The notes under the pieces are model-generated. The model was not told where the DNA came from and made no database searches. It worked only from the letters and a program-made list of their open reading frames with translations. A stretch of 64,000 nucleotides of DNA, from NCBI GenBank assembly GCA_023256475.1, contig JAGDXP010000012.1, positions 1-64,000 of the forward strand, given 5' to 3'. The position numbers and the translations under genes were made by a program. Shown one piece after another: positions 1-7,562 of the stretch. The number at the start of each line of letters is the position of its first letter. Position 1 is the stretch's first letter. Source of the stretch: Thermoplasmata archaeon (GTDB taxonomy: Archaea; Thermoplasmatota; Thermoplasmata; Thermoplasmatales; GCA-001856825).

Positions 1-260
1 ATACACTCAATTCAAAGGTATACCTCTGGATAAATGGAACTCTACCAGGATCAATCTCCATGTATTACAGTTATACAAAGAATCTCGGTACAGAATGGAC
101 AAGCGGGCAGAGAATAATATTAAAGAAAAATAAGGATATGAACATAGGCTTCGTTGTTCCCGCATTCGCTAGCGGGACTGGAGAGCTGACGTTCACATAT
201 GATATAGACAATGCAGTGATCATCGTCTATGACTATAATATTTCTGCAAATTTACTCTAA
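1..260 (+). CDS. C-terminal end of an unidentified, probably extracellular protein (5' truncated)
   Basis: The reading frame is open from base 3 to a TAA at 258-260, so the first ATG inside it (base 60) is probably internal and the gene begins outside the window. The visible 86 residues are rich in aromatic and beta-branched residues (for example VYLWINGTLPGS, then GELTFTYDID) and look like beta strands of a secreted or surface domain. No membrane segment or catalytic motif is visible and no family is recognised. The role as a surface protein is inference from composition only. Confidence 0.5.
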   Translation, partial: TLNSKVYLWINGTLPGSISMYYSYTKNLGTEWTSGQRIILKKNKDMNIGFVVPAFASGTGELTFTYDIDNAVIIVYDYNISANLL

Positions 261-372
261 ATTAGTTCCGTATCCTCCATCAAGATCTTTGCCACCTTTC
301 CTGCTAGCATGGATACGTAGTTCATCTCTTCTTCAATGTAACTGATAATGTTCTCTATTGTATGGTTAATTA
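257..372 (-). pseudogene. Short coding-like remnant, unidentified
   Basis: On the minus strand an open stretch of about 38 codons reads HTIENIISYIEEEMNY followed by a helical-looking tail and ends at TAG (257-259). An in-frame stop lies immediately upstream and no standard start precedes it. The amphipathic, low-complexity-free sequence looks like a former C-terminal helix rather than random sequence. It overlaps the end of the plus-strand gene by four bases. It may also be a chance open frame. Confidence 0.25.
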
Positions 373-390
373 TCCGTTATTTCTCATCGC

Positions 391-418
391 TTATGTATAA
401 CCTTCGTGTTATACATAA
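391..418. promoter_or_regulatory. 11-bp inverted repeat, candidate operator upstream of the 458 gene
   Basis: The arms TTATGTATAAC (391-401) and GTTATACATAA (408-418) are perfect complements separated by six bases. A TATA-like element (TATAAAT, about 432-438) follows, and the next gene starts at 458, about 23 bases later, as expected for a leaderless archaeal transcript. The dyad is therefore just upstream of the promoter, a common operator position. It could also be a terminator hairpin of the gene ending at 260, but no T-run follows. Confidence 0.4.
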
Positions 419-457
419 TTAAGGTTAAAATTATAAATATTACAAAAATAATTTATA

Positions 458-1360
458 ATGCTCATGGAGGATCAGCCAAGATACGGATACATCAACACTA
501 AATATTTTGATAGGCAGTTAATCTTTTCACACGATATTAATAAGTTTGATGAAACAATGAGAACCATGATTAAACGGGGAATTGGGAGACTAGATCCAGT
601 ATCTGGAAAGGCTTATTTTTACATAACCAAGGAAGACCCCGATTATCATGATATACTTTTGAAAATAAGGACATATGACTTCAAGGTCAAAGAGAGAGGG
701 AATATAATATGGTACAACGTCAAAATTCCTTCATTCTCAGATGAAAGGTTCACAAGTAAACTAACTGGGGATACTTTTGCTAAGATGAACTATGTATCAA
801 TATATCCATTTACAGTTTACAACGGCAGCAAGATTTTCATTGTGGTCCAGTACAAAAATGATTCAGCCCAGGAGGTTACAGAGAGGGCGCTTTCTAATCT
901 TTTTGCCTATGAAGAAGTCTATGGCCAAGGAGCATATGAAGTTGAGGAGATATCCAAGCCAGAAGAGATACCGGATGTTATAAGGAAGCTGGGCATAGAT
1001 TCAGAACTTTATGGAATTTCGATCGAATTTGGAAGAAAGCAAAAAAAGTTAGACAATGATTTTAATGAGGCTAAGCCGGCAATTAAGTGGCCTATAATGG
1101 AGAACGGAAAGGTTAGACTGGGAACATTCGAAGAAGTTCTGACTTATACCGAGCTACCAGAATTAAGTGCCGAAATATTTCATAGTAATTTCATAAGAAA
1201 TGTGATATCTTCGATTTATTACGAAGTATTGATTGAGGAGAAAAAAATAACTTACAAAACAATAATTGAAAAGGAACTGGTCAGGAACGTTATGAATGTA
1301 TTAAGTATGGTGATGAAGGAAGGAGGTAGATTCAGAATCACTGAATTAAACCTACTATAA
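458..1360 (+). CDS. Hypothetical protein, 300 residues
   Basis: The frame is intact, encodes a soluble mixed alpha/beta protein and has no signal peptide or membrane segment. A TATA-like element at 432-438 supports a start at 458 (or ATG 464) on a leaderless transcript. The N-terminal half (about residues 1-130) looks like an alpha/beta sensory or binding domain. The C-terminal third is helical and charged, ending in a segment (about 245-295) that could be a helix-turn-helix, although no clear motif such as the Bat-type HTH can be read. I do not recognise the family. The neighbours are remnants and a restriction operon, so an accessory role is possible. Confidence 0.7.
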   Translation: MLMEDQPRYGYINTKYFDRQLIFSHDINKFDETMRTMIKRGIGRLDPVSGKAYFYITKEDPDYHDILLKIRTYDFKVKERGNIIWYNVKIPSFSDERFTSKLTGDTFAKMNYVSIYPFTVYNGSKIFIVVQYKNDSAQEVTERALSNLFAYEEVYGQGAYEVEEISKPEEIPDVIRKLGIDSELYGISIEFGRKQKKLDNDFNEAKPAIKWPIMENGKVRLGTFEEVLTYTELPELSAEIFHSNFIRNVISSIYYEVLIEEKKITYKTIIEKELVRNVMNVLSMVMKEGGRFRITELNLL

Positions 1361-1438
1361 TTAATGATCAATTCAAAGAACTACTTAATATATTATCCCA
1401 TCATAGTCTCATTTTTCTCCTTATGATTGTTGGGTAAT

Positions 1439-1789
1439 GTGAGCGACAAGACAGGAGTTGCGGATAAAATTTTATCCGAGCTTAAGAGAGTATTAAATGG
1501 AAAGTTCATGGGTATTTTCGACTTCTAAGACCCTGGGGACCAGGAAAATAGAAAAAGAATTTCCGAACTGGGAATGGAGTGGTCATTCTACAGGGAAGAA
1601 TTTCTGTCGAGAGTTGAAAAAATGGGACTCAAGGTGGAAGTAAAGAATTTATGCTTGGGAAGAAATGACCCCACACCTGCTGGTGAGCACTTCAGGGAAG
1701 CTACTATTGACGCCCTTCCCGTCAAGAGTACTAACTCGGAATTCTGTAGCATTGAAGCGAACCCACCTTATGGCGGAAATAAATATTAG
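1439..1789 (+). pseudogene. Unidentified gene interrupted by one in-frame TAA
   Basis: Reading from GTG 1439, the frame codes for 28 residues to FMGIFDF and then meets TAA at 1526-1528. The same frame continues directly with DPGDQENRKRISELGMEW and stays open to a TAG at 1787-1789. Both sides look like real protein, so this is best read as one gene of about 115 residues broken by a single nonsense change. The downstream part is hydrophilic and includes NPPYGG near the end. That string resembles an N6-adenine methyltransferase motif IV, but there is no other methyltransferase signal. The family is not recognised. Confidence 0.4.
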
Positions 1790-1984
1790 CAAATGATTTA
1801 CGATTTGGAAAAGACGGACGATGAATGGAGGTAATGGATATGATGAAGGACAGTGGAAAAGGCTTGGTCCCGCACGCAATCATGCAGTTGTCATTTCTCT
1901 CTGTTAAATTCATTGTGCGAATAAGGATAAATCATTTTACACCAACAATTAACACAACGCCCACCCCACCACATATTTCCTCAT

Positions 1985-2240
1985 CTAACCTGCTCTATGA
2001 ACATCCTGGTATTTTTCATCATTAATTTCTATTTTCTTTAGCAGATGATCAGCTATATCGATATCTTGCTTCTGAGCCATCCGAAGCGGAAATAAGAGAA
2101 TGTCTGCCATTTCCAATGCTACTTCATCCATTTCTTTCGCATCTATAACCATAAATTCACATTCTTCGTATGTTTAACCTGAAATGTTCAAGAAGCTCTG
2201 AGCGCTCAGTTATTGTACCAGTAGAGAGACCTACGGGGTT
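1985..2240 (-). pseudogene. Remnant of a MazG-like nucleoside triphosphate pyrophosphohydrolase
   Basis: Two minus-strand frames together resemble the all-alpha MazG/RS21-C6 NTPase family. The upstream part reads TERSELLEHFRLN, matching the conserved E-xx-ELLEHF helix. After a frameshift near 2165-2185 the next frame reads EVALEMADILLFPLRMAQK and then a KIEINDEKYQ-type tail, matching the second metal-binding helix (E-x-x-D) and the usual C-terminus. It ends at TAG 1985-1987. Such enzymes hydrolyse non-canonical or excess NTPs and often lie in mobile or defence regions. The frameshift and lack of a start mark it as decayed. Confidence 0.6.
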
Positions 2241-2355
2241 ATTGAACTTGTCACATTCTCTTTCTTAGCAGAATGATCTTACAATTTTTAGAGAAAAAGA
2301 ATATTTGTATTGTGATTACTCTCCTCATTCATAATTTTAAGTTAGTTCCTCTGAG

Positions 2356-3753
2356 TCAGGAGCCGATTATACATAGTTTAAGATTTTCAACAAGATCATT
2401 CTCCCAGTCTTTTCTATCTCCGGATAAACTCATTGGTATTCCACACACTATTAATTCTGAAGAATCAGGATTGTCCTTTCTATTTAGAAAGCTGTATCTG
2501 CATCTCTTTGACCTGTTTTTATTTGGCTCATTAATCTCATTTTCCTTGTTTGGAAGGTTTTTAAGGGGGTAAATCATTATCGCCTTACTTGCTTTGTATA
2601 GTACAGAGTATGTGAACAGCTGATACAGATGTTGATTTTTAAGTTTAATATTGCATATTTTATCAATCGATTCACCTTCATCCCCTTCATCACCTTCATC
2701 GCTTTCTATAATCTGGTATTTAGTATCTATTATTGTTTCAATTTTACCATGGTTTCTTATTATTATATCTGGCCTTGTGTATACCACAGCTTCATCCCTT
2801 TCATCAAAAATAAAATTCTTTTTTTGGGACTGAGAATTTATTGTGATTTTATTTTCTTTACCAAATATCCTCTCCTGATTCAATTTTAATGCTCTGTAAA
2901 TAAAATTCTCAAAGAGTTTGTTCATGTCATAGAGGAAGGAATAATATCTCTTGCTACTGACATTAAAAAAGGAGTGCTTGTTGACAAGGAGTTCTGCATA
3001 ATTATAAGGAATCTGAAATCTCTCGTTGAGCCTATTGAAGTGAAATTCTCTCTTATCCCACTCCTCAGTGTCTGATATTTCTTCGGGCATGAGATTTATA
3101 ATCTTTGAAAGTCTCTCTCTCTGCCTTTCTAAACCTAATCTGTTCTCAGTCAGAAATTCAGTCGCGAATAGAAGGTTTCGATTCAGTTGATGATCATAAC
3201 TTTGATTGAAATATATGACATCCATTTTTGACTTGTCTATTCTGTTAATCTGCTTTTTAAGATCGAGTTTTCCTCTAAGATATTTGCTACTTTCACTTAC
3301 TTCGATGTATTCCAGTGGGAATCCTTCAGATCCTTCATGTTCCATTGACTTTATATAATGTGAAACGAGCATATTTAGAAAGCTCTTATGCCTACTGTTA
3401 GCCCCAGAAATATAATGGTCTCCAGGTTTCTTATTTTTATAATCAAATTCAAGAGTCCCGTAAATAAAGAAATTGGAAAAATTTTCTATGGAATTCTCTT
3501 CCCTGCTGTCTTTCCATATTTTTGGGAGGATTTCAAATTGAACATTTCCTAATCTTAAAAAGCCAACATAATTATTGAATTTTATTTCATTTTCATAGAT
3601 GCTGCAGAAATTTTTAAAAATCTTCCTTAACCTCTTTAAGTTTGCTTTAAGAACAGAGATGTCGTGTTCATTAAGATCTTGACCATTAACCTTTTTGATT
3701 GAATTAATCGGAATTGAATCATATTCATACAGCAGGTTGGATTGAACTTTCAT
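2356..3753 (-). CDS. mcrC: McrC-like nuclease subunit of a modification-dependent restriction system
   Basis: This 465-residue protein has the McrC layout: an N-terminal alpha/beta domain that contacts the McrB ring, then a PD-(D/E)xK nuclease. The catalytic motif is visible as TRPDIIIRN followed by ETIIDTKYQ (P-D ... D-x-K), and the later helix contains HLYQLFTYSVLY as in the family. Its start overlaps the end of mcrB by four bases (ATGA), so the two are co-translated. An acidic stretch SDEGDEGDEGES lies just after the D-x-K motif and is encoded by a 9-base tandem repeat. In the known system McrB recognises modified DNA and hydrolyses GTP while McrC cuts. No methyltransferase gene is nearby, which fits attack on modified foreign DNA. 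Confidence 0.88.
   Translation of the reverse strand: MKVQSNLLYEYDSIPINSIKKVNGQDLNEHDISVLKANLKRLRKIFKNFCSIYENEIKFNNYVGFLRLGNVQFEILPKIWKDSREENSIENFSNFFIYGTLEFDYKNKKPGDHYISGANSRHKSFLNMLVSHYIKSMEHEGSEGFPLEYIEVSESSKYLRGKLDLKKQINRIDKSKMDVIYFNQSYDHQLNRNLLFATEFLTENRLGLERQRERLSKIINLMPEEISDTEEWDKREFHFNRLNERFQIPYNYAELLVNKHSFFNVSSKRYYSFLYDMNKLFENFIYRALKLNQERIFGKENKITINSQSQKKNFIFDERDEAVVYTRPDIIIRNHGKIETIIDTKYQIIESDEGDEGDEGESIDKICNIKLKNQHLYQLFTYSVLYKASKAIMIYPLKNLPNKENEINEPNKNRSKRCRYSFLNRKDNPDSSELIVCGIPMSLSGDRKDWENDLVENLKLCIIGS
2674..2700. repeat. 9-base tandem repeat inside mcrC (three units)
   Basis: Three consecutive units of the form (A/C)CCTTCATC occupy 2674-2682, 2683-2691 and 2692-2700. On the minus strand they encode the DEG/GDE acidic repeat of McrC. 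A gain or loss of one unit keeps the frame and changes linker length by three residues, so slippage would give length variants rather than knockouts. Confidence 0.8.
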
Positions 3754-5891
3754 ACTGACTCATTATGATGTTTTTTAAGGACATTATTGATCTTATTTAT
3801 GAGATCATTATAATCTTGAATTTCCTTTCTATGAACATAGGGAATAGAATTTGTATAATCATTATCTCTCTCTTCCTTTTCATAGAATTCGTCCAGAATT
3901 TCTTGAAGTTCTGTCATATCACTGTGAAAATATTCTTCCAAGAGGGGCATTATGCTGTATGAAAAGATATACGTTACTTCTTCCCTGGCTTTTTTTTCAT
4001 CTTTGATATTCTTCAACTTCTGGAAGAAGGCGTGTCCAATTTCGTAGTCCTCTCCTCTAGTAAACTCTATGCTACGATTAATATATTCCACAAATTTTAA
4101 TATAGTTTCCTTATCATCTCCTATTATTGATAACCATTTTAACAATATATCCTTATTGAAGCCGACCCTGAAGAATGTGAATCTTCTCCTTAGTGCAACA
4201 TCTATTAATGCTACGCTTCTATCTGAGTCATTCATAGTACCTATTATATATAGGTTTGATGGAACTGAAAAACTTATTAGATTTCCTTCATCATCAGTAT
4301 ATGGAAGATTGATTACAATTCCCCTTTTATCTTCTTCAACGAGTGTTATCAACTCCCCAAATATCCTTGATATGTCACCCCTGTTAATTTCGTCGATTAC
4401 CATCACATAATTATTTGAAGGATCTTGCTCTGCCTTGTCGCAGAATTTTTTGAAAATACCATCTTCTACCCTGTATTCAAGTTGGCCATTTTTTGTTTCA
4501 GCCTTTATTCCTGCAATGAAATCCTCATATGAATATGATTTATGAAATGTAACGTATTCTATGGATTTCCTGTAGCACAGGTCCTTGCAGACTTCCTTGT
4601 TCATATCTATTAAATAATCAATTAAGGAGACGCCATTTGTATCTTCTAAATAATTTTCAAAGAGCTCTAATATACTTATGGATAAAGGGGACAGATAATT
4701 TCCTTGTTTAAGATTCAGATTTTTATCATAAAAAACATCCTCTTTCCTTTGAAGATTTATCAACGTTCCTCCGTATTTGTTTCTCAAATCTGCAAAGGAA
4801 ATATGCGTCTTCAAATCTCTATAATTTTCCAGAGGTACGTAATAATATTCCTTGGGATTATCGGAAAATGCATTAATTGTTTCTGCTTCGCCCGCTACAC
4901 TGGAAATTCCAACTATTTCATTATTTTCATTATCTAAGTCAAGGTGAAAAACAATGTCTCCTTTCTTTACCATTTTGAGATTTTCGTACACATTCCTTCC
5001 ATCGGCTGATCGGGAAGCTGAAACCAAACATCTGTTATATTCAGTGTTTTTATCCTTAATATCCTCGTGGATATGATCTTTGCGACGAAATTTCTGAAGC
5101 CATATATTTGGTTTACCTGATTCTTCCGCTTCCTCTGAATTATTACCTTTGATGATATTTATTATTTTATTAAAATCCAGATCTTCATCCTTACATATAT
5201 TGCAGCTGATTAATTTGGCTAGCCTACCAGCAGTATAGGTTTTTCCTGAGCCCACTGGGCCGTGCAATATAATATTTTTTGGTATGTCAGTTAAGGTATT
5301 TTCTTTATACTCTGATTTTGTAGTATCATCTTTATCCGAGATAGAAGGTTGGACATATTCTTCATTACCACACTCATTATATAAAACTCCCTGTGATCTT
5401 AGTCCCGCAATTATGTCGATATTCTTTCTTGATTTTATTTCCTTGAATATACAGCAATATTCTTCAAGGTTCAATCTTCTGTACTGGCCATTAACAGCTT
5501 GTAATCCTCCGCCCAATTCTTGTGATGTTCTATAATGCCCCCCATTCTGTCCAACCAAGCATTTTATTAAAATCTCGTTAACCTCAGATCTTCCATTCTG
5601 ACTTGGGAAATCAAATTCAAATAGAGTTTTAAATTCCACTCGATATGGATAGACTTCATTATCCTCCCTAATAGGCCAGATAGGAGTATAATCTACTAAT
5701 TTTTTAGTTATGGTACCAATCAAAAAGCCCTTATTCATATGTTCAATGATAATGATGCCGTTTTCCCTAACGCTATCCCATCTATTCTTATAGCTTTGGC
5801 CACTCTTAACTCCCCAATGATTGGTTTTTTTAGCTATATCATAGTCCATTGGATAATTTTGTGGAACATTACAAAGGTATACGTCTACCAT
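3750..5891 (-). CDS. mcrB: McrB-like AAA+ GTPase with N-terminal EVE-like domain and an inserted second EVE-like domain
   Basis: The 713-residue protein carries the McrB AAA+ core: Walker A GPVGSGKT (211-218), FHKSYSYEDFIAGI (about 449-462), Walker B/signature VIDEINRGDISRIFGE (about 498-513), and the sensor/arginine-finger run NLYIIGTMNDSDRSVAL ... RRRF (546-571). Residues 1-95 look like an EVE/PUA-type modified-base reader (HWGV near 25-28, later PIWPIRED). A second EVE-like segment lies at about 262-370 (IWLQKF ..., VKKGDIVFHLDLD, EIVGISSV), that is, inside the AAA+ module between Walker A and the FHKSYSYEDF block. That gap is about 230 residues here but only about 30 in E. coli McrB. A GAGG-type SD sits a few bases before ATG 5891. 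Target modification is unknown. Confidence 0.9.
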   Translation of the reverse strand: MVDVYLCNVPQNYPMDYDIAKKTNHWGVKSGQSYKNRWDSVRENGIIIIEHMNKGFLIGTITKKLVDYTPIWPIREDNEVYPYRVEFKTLFEFDFPSQNGRSEVNEILIKCLVGQNGGHYRTSQELGGGLQAVNGQYRRLNLEEYCCIFKEIKSRKNIDIIAGLRSQGVLYNECGNEEYVQPSISDKDDTTKSEYKENTLTDIPKNIILHGPVGSGKTYTAGRLAKLISCNICKDEDLDFNKIINIIKGNNSEEAEESGKPNIWLQKFRRKDHIHEDIKDKNTEYNRCLVSASRSADGRNVYENLKMVKKGDIVFHLDLDNENNEIVGISSVAGEAETINAFSDNPKEYYYVPLENYRDLKTHISFADLRNKYGGTLINLQRKEDVFYDKNLNLKQGNYLSPLSISILELFENYLEDTNGVSLIDYLIDMNKEVCKDLCYRKSIEYVTFHKSYSYEDFIAGIKAETKNGQLEYRVEDGIFKKFCDKAEQDPSNNYVMVIDEINRGDISRIFGELITLVEEDKRGIVINLPYTDDEGNLISFSVPSNLYIIGTMNDSDRSVALIDVALRRRFTFFRVGFNKDILLKWLSIIGDDKETILKFVEYINRSIEFTRGEDYEIGHAFFQKLKNIKDEKKAREEVTYIFSYSIMPLLEEYFHSDMTELQEILDEFYEKEERDNDYTNSIPYVHRKEIQDYNDLINKINNVLKKHHNESV

Positions 5892-6279
5892 AAACCTCTA
5901 TTTACTATATTAATGGAAATTAAAAATCTTTTGTTCTAAATCCGAGGCTAAACCCATATATCTAATTTGTGGCCGTATGGGTGGGTTAATTTTACTGAAT
6001 TTTAGGTTTTAATGATAATATACTGAGTTTTGATTAACGAATTTATAACACTTCATCTTAAATTTTTAGACTTTACTCCTTATTCTTTATTTTAAATTTA
6101 ATCCGTCATCTTTAAAGTCGTTCGTAATGTTAATTTTGTCTTCGTTACTCCTACATCACAACAAATTCCTTCATTTCTTCTTAAGTCTTTATTTAGGAAT
6201 GACGAATTTCCATAATGTTTAAACTGCGTAAGTTCAATATAGTTATGTGAAAGTTATATCTACATAGCCTTGCCTGGGT
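5892..6279. other. Intergenic region upstream of mcrB, no gene seen
   Basis: Very AT-rich sequence. It must contain the mcrBC promoter: on the minus strand a TTTTTAATTT stretch near 5925-5934 is the best TATA candidate. A short inverted repeat ACCCATA ... TATGGGT (around 5953-5984) is the only visible dyad. No open frame with coding character was found. Confidence 0.5.
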
Positions 6280-6727
6280 ATGAGAACAATAACCATGACT
6301 CCTACGTCTTCCTGAATGTTTATGTACACAAACCAAATATTAAAGGAGAATTTTATCTCAGCCTCTTGTATAATACAATCCTTTATAGAACTTCAATAAA
6401 AGAGAAATCTCTCATAAAATATTGCGCGGGTATGGATAGCCTTACCAATCTCTCAAGCTGTTTCCTCTTTGTCTTCATCTGTGTCCATTCAGGAAGATGG
6501 ATGAAATTACAATCGAACCTATCGTGGCTATATCTGAGGCTAACAGCCTTTTCATATCTCAGACAAGTGAACAGGAGAGCAACATTTAATATCTGCTTTT
6601 CCCTATTTGTAATTAAATCTTTAATTATTCTATATTCTGAGAGCTTAGGTATCCCGAGTCAGTTCTTTATTATAGCATGGTCATTAAGTATGGTCTTCCT
6701 GAACAATATTATCTTATTTCCAGGCAT
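6280..6727 (-). pseudogene. Decayed gene, probably a tyrosine recombinase/integrase
   Basis: On the minus strand the frame from ATG 6727 reads MPGNKIILFRKTILND, hits TGA at 6659-6661, and continues with coding-like sequence to TAA 6383-6385. The second part contains ALLFTCLRYEKAVSLRYS followed by NFIHLP and MKTKRKQ ... VRLS. This has the shape of the tyrosine-recombinase box I region (G-hR-h-E-h-h-x-L) and the following beta-hairpin lysine. Further downstream, in broken frame, TFRKT and ESWLL recall the box II L-R-H-T-x-A-x-x-L motif. At least three stops interrupt it. The assignment rests on motif shape only. Confidence 0.4.
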
Positions 6728-6904
6728 TGAAAGTTGAACTTCAGAATGAATTGTTATCCATTCATAATTGCTTCATTTAGAATTAAAATCAGGCATATTC
6801 ATGACCATAATGATATTATTTCATTAAAATAGTGATAATTGGATGCAGACACCCCCTTTATTGGAAATGCCTTGAGTGTAATAAAATGTGAGAGACAGAT
6901 ATTA

Positions 6905-7033
6905 TCAGAACTTAATGAATAGGGATGCAATTATAATTGCAGCTGCTACGAAACATATTATCATTCCTATCAAATCTAACCTCATTCTTCTTCTATCATA
7001 ATCTGAGTATTCCTTTGTGCTATGCATCCCCAT
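6905..7033 (-). CDS. Small single-pass membrane protein, 42 residues
   Basis: A short intact minus-strand frame starts at ATG 7033 after a purine-rich AGAGGGGA SD-like run and ends with TGA at 6905-6907. The N-terminal 23 residues are charged (EYSDYDRRRMR), and the rest is one membrane helix (LIGMIICFVAAAIIIASLF) ending KF. Positive charges before the helix suggest the N-terminus faces the cytoplasm. The clean hydrophilic/hydrophobic split and SD make it more likely real than chance. The function is unknown. Confidence 0.5.
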   Translation of the reverse strand: MGMHSTKEYSDYDRRRMRLDLIGMIICFVAAAIIIASLFIKF

Positions 7034-7075
7034 TGTTCTATTCCCCTCTTAGTATTTAATTTTGTGTTCGTAACT

Positions 7076-7104
7076 ATGGGGGTAAAAACGGTCAGGTCCC
7101 CCAT
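7076..7104. repeat. Inverted repeat (7 bp) between the small membrane gene and the next gene
   Basis: ATGGGGG (7076-7082) and CCCCCAT (7098-7104) can form a GC-rich hairpin with a 15-base loop. It lies between the divergent starts at 7033 and 7125, so an operator or 5' leader hairpin is more likely than a terminator. Confidence 0.35.
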
Positions 7105-7124
7105 CCTATTAATATTCTCCAGAA

Positions 7125-7562
7125 ATGGCTCAGCAACTCATCCATATTCGTTACATCAATTTACATGGATATTACGGCCATGGACACGAGCCAGTTCATA
7201 AATCGAATGAAATGAAAAATATAGGAAATTTTTTAATAATCATTTTTTATAATATATTTGTGGGTCCCCTAAATGATAATAGTCGTAGCAATCATGATAT
7301 TAAGTGGACGGATGTTCTTATATTAGATATATATAACATATGGAAGTGGGACTCTGTTTTAATCGTTGTTGGTATCATCATAATTTCAGAAGGATGGGGT
7401 GTATTGTCTATAAATACCACTCCTTTTGGTACTCCTCTAGGTAGTTACTTCTGGCAAATTATAGGAATGACTATGCTCACACTTGGCTTTGTCATCATCG
7501 GAGTTAGTTCAGAACGAGTTTATAAAAGATACCTGAAACTCAGGAAGCAGGAAGAAAAATGA
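7125..7562 (+). CDS. Hypothetical membrane protein, 145 residues
   Basis: The C-terminal half holds two hydrophobic segments (about residues 76-92 and 109-128) joined by a loop with NTTPFGTPLGS and followed by a basic tail (ERVYKRYLKLRKQEEK). The N-terminal 30 residues are rich in His and Tyr and may not be translated, since a start at ATG 7212 (MKNIGNFL) is equally possible. Its stop codon overlaps the ATG of the next, decayed secreted-protein gene (ATGA at 7559-7562), so the two probably formed an operon. No family is recognised. Confidence 0.5.
   Translation: MAQQLIHIRYINLHGYYGHGHEPVHKSNEMKNIGNFLIIIFYNIFVGPLNDNSRSNHDIKWTDVLILDIYNIWKWDSVLIVVGIIIISEGWGVLSINTTPFGTPLGSYFWQIIGMTMLTLGFVIIGVSSERVYKRYLKLRKQEEK

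Noticed and set aside
1731-1789. NPPYGG read as a DNA adenine methyltransferase motif IV
   Set aside because: No SAM-binding motif or target-recognition domain accompanies it, and the frame ends a few residues later.
2273-2572. 99-codon plus-strand frame at the end of mcrC
   Set aside because: Mostly antisense to the intact mcrC frame.
6270-6737. 155-codon plus-strand frame
   Set aside because: The opposite strand shows better coding character (recombinase-like remnant); the plus frame is its shadow.
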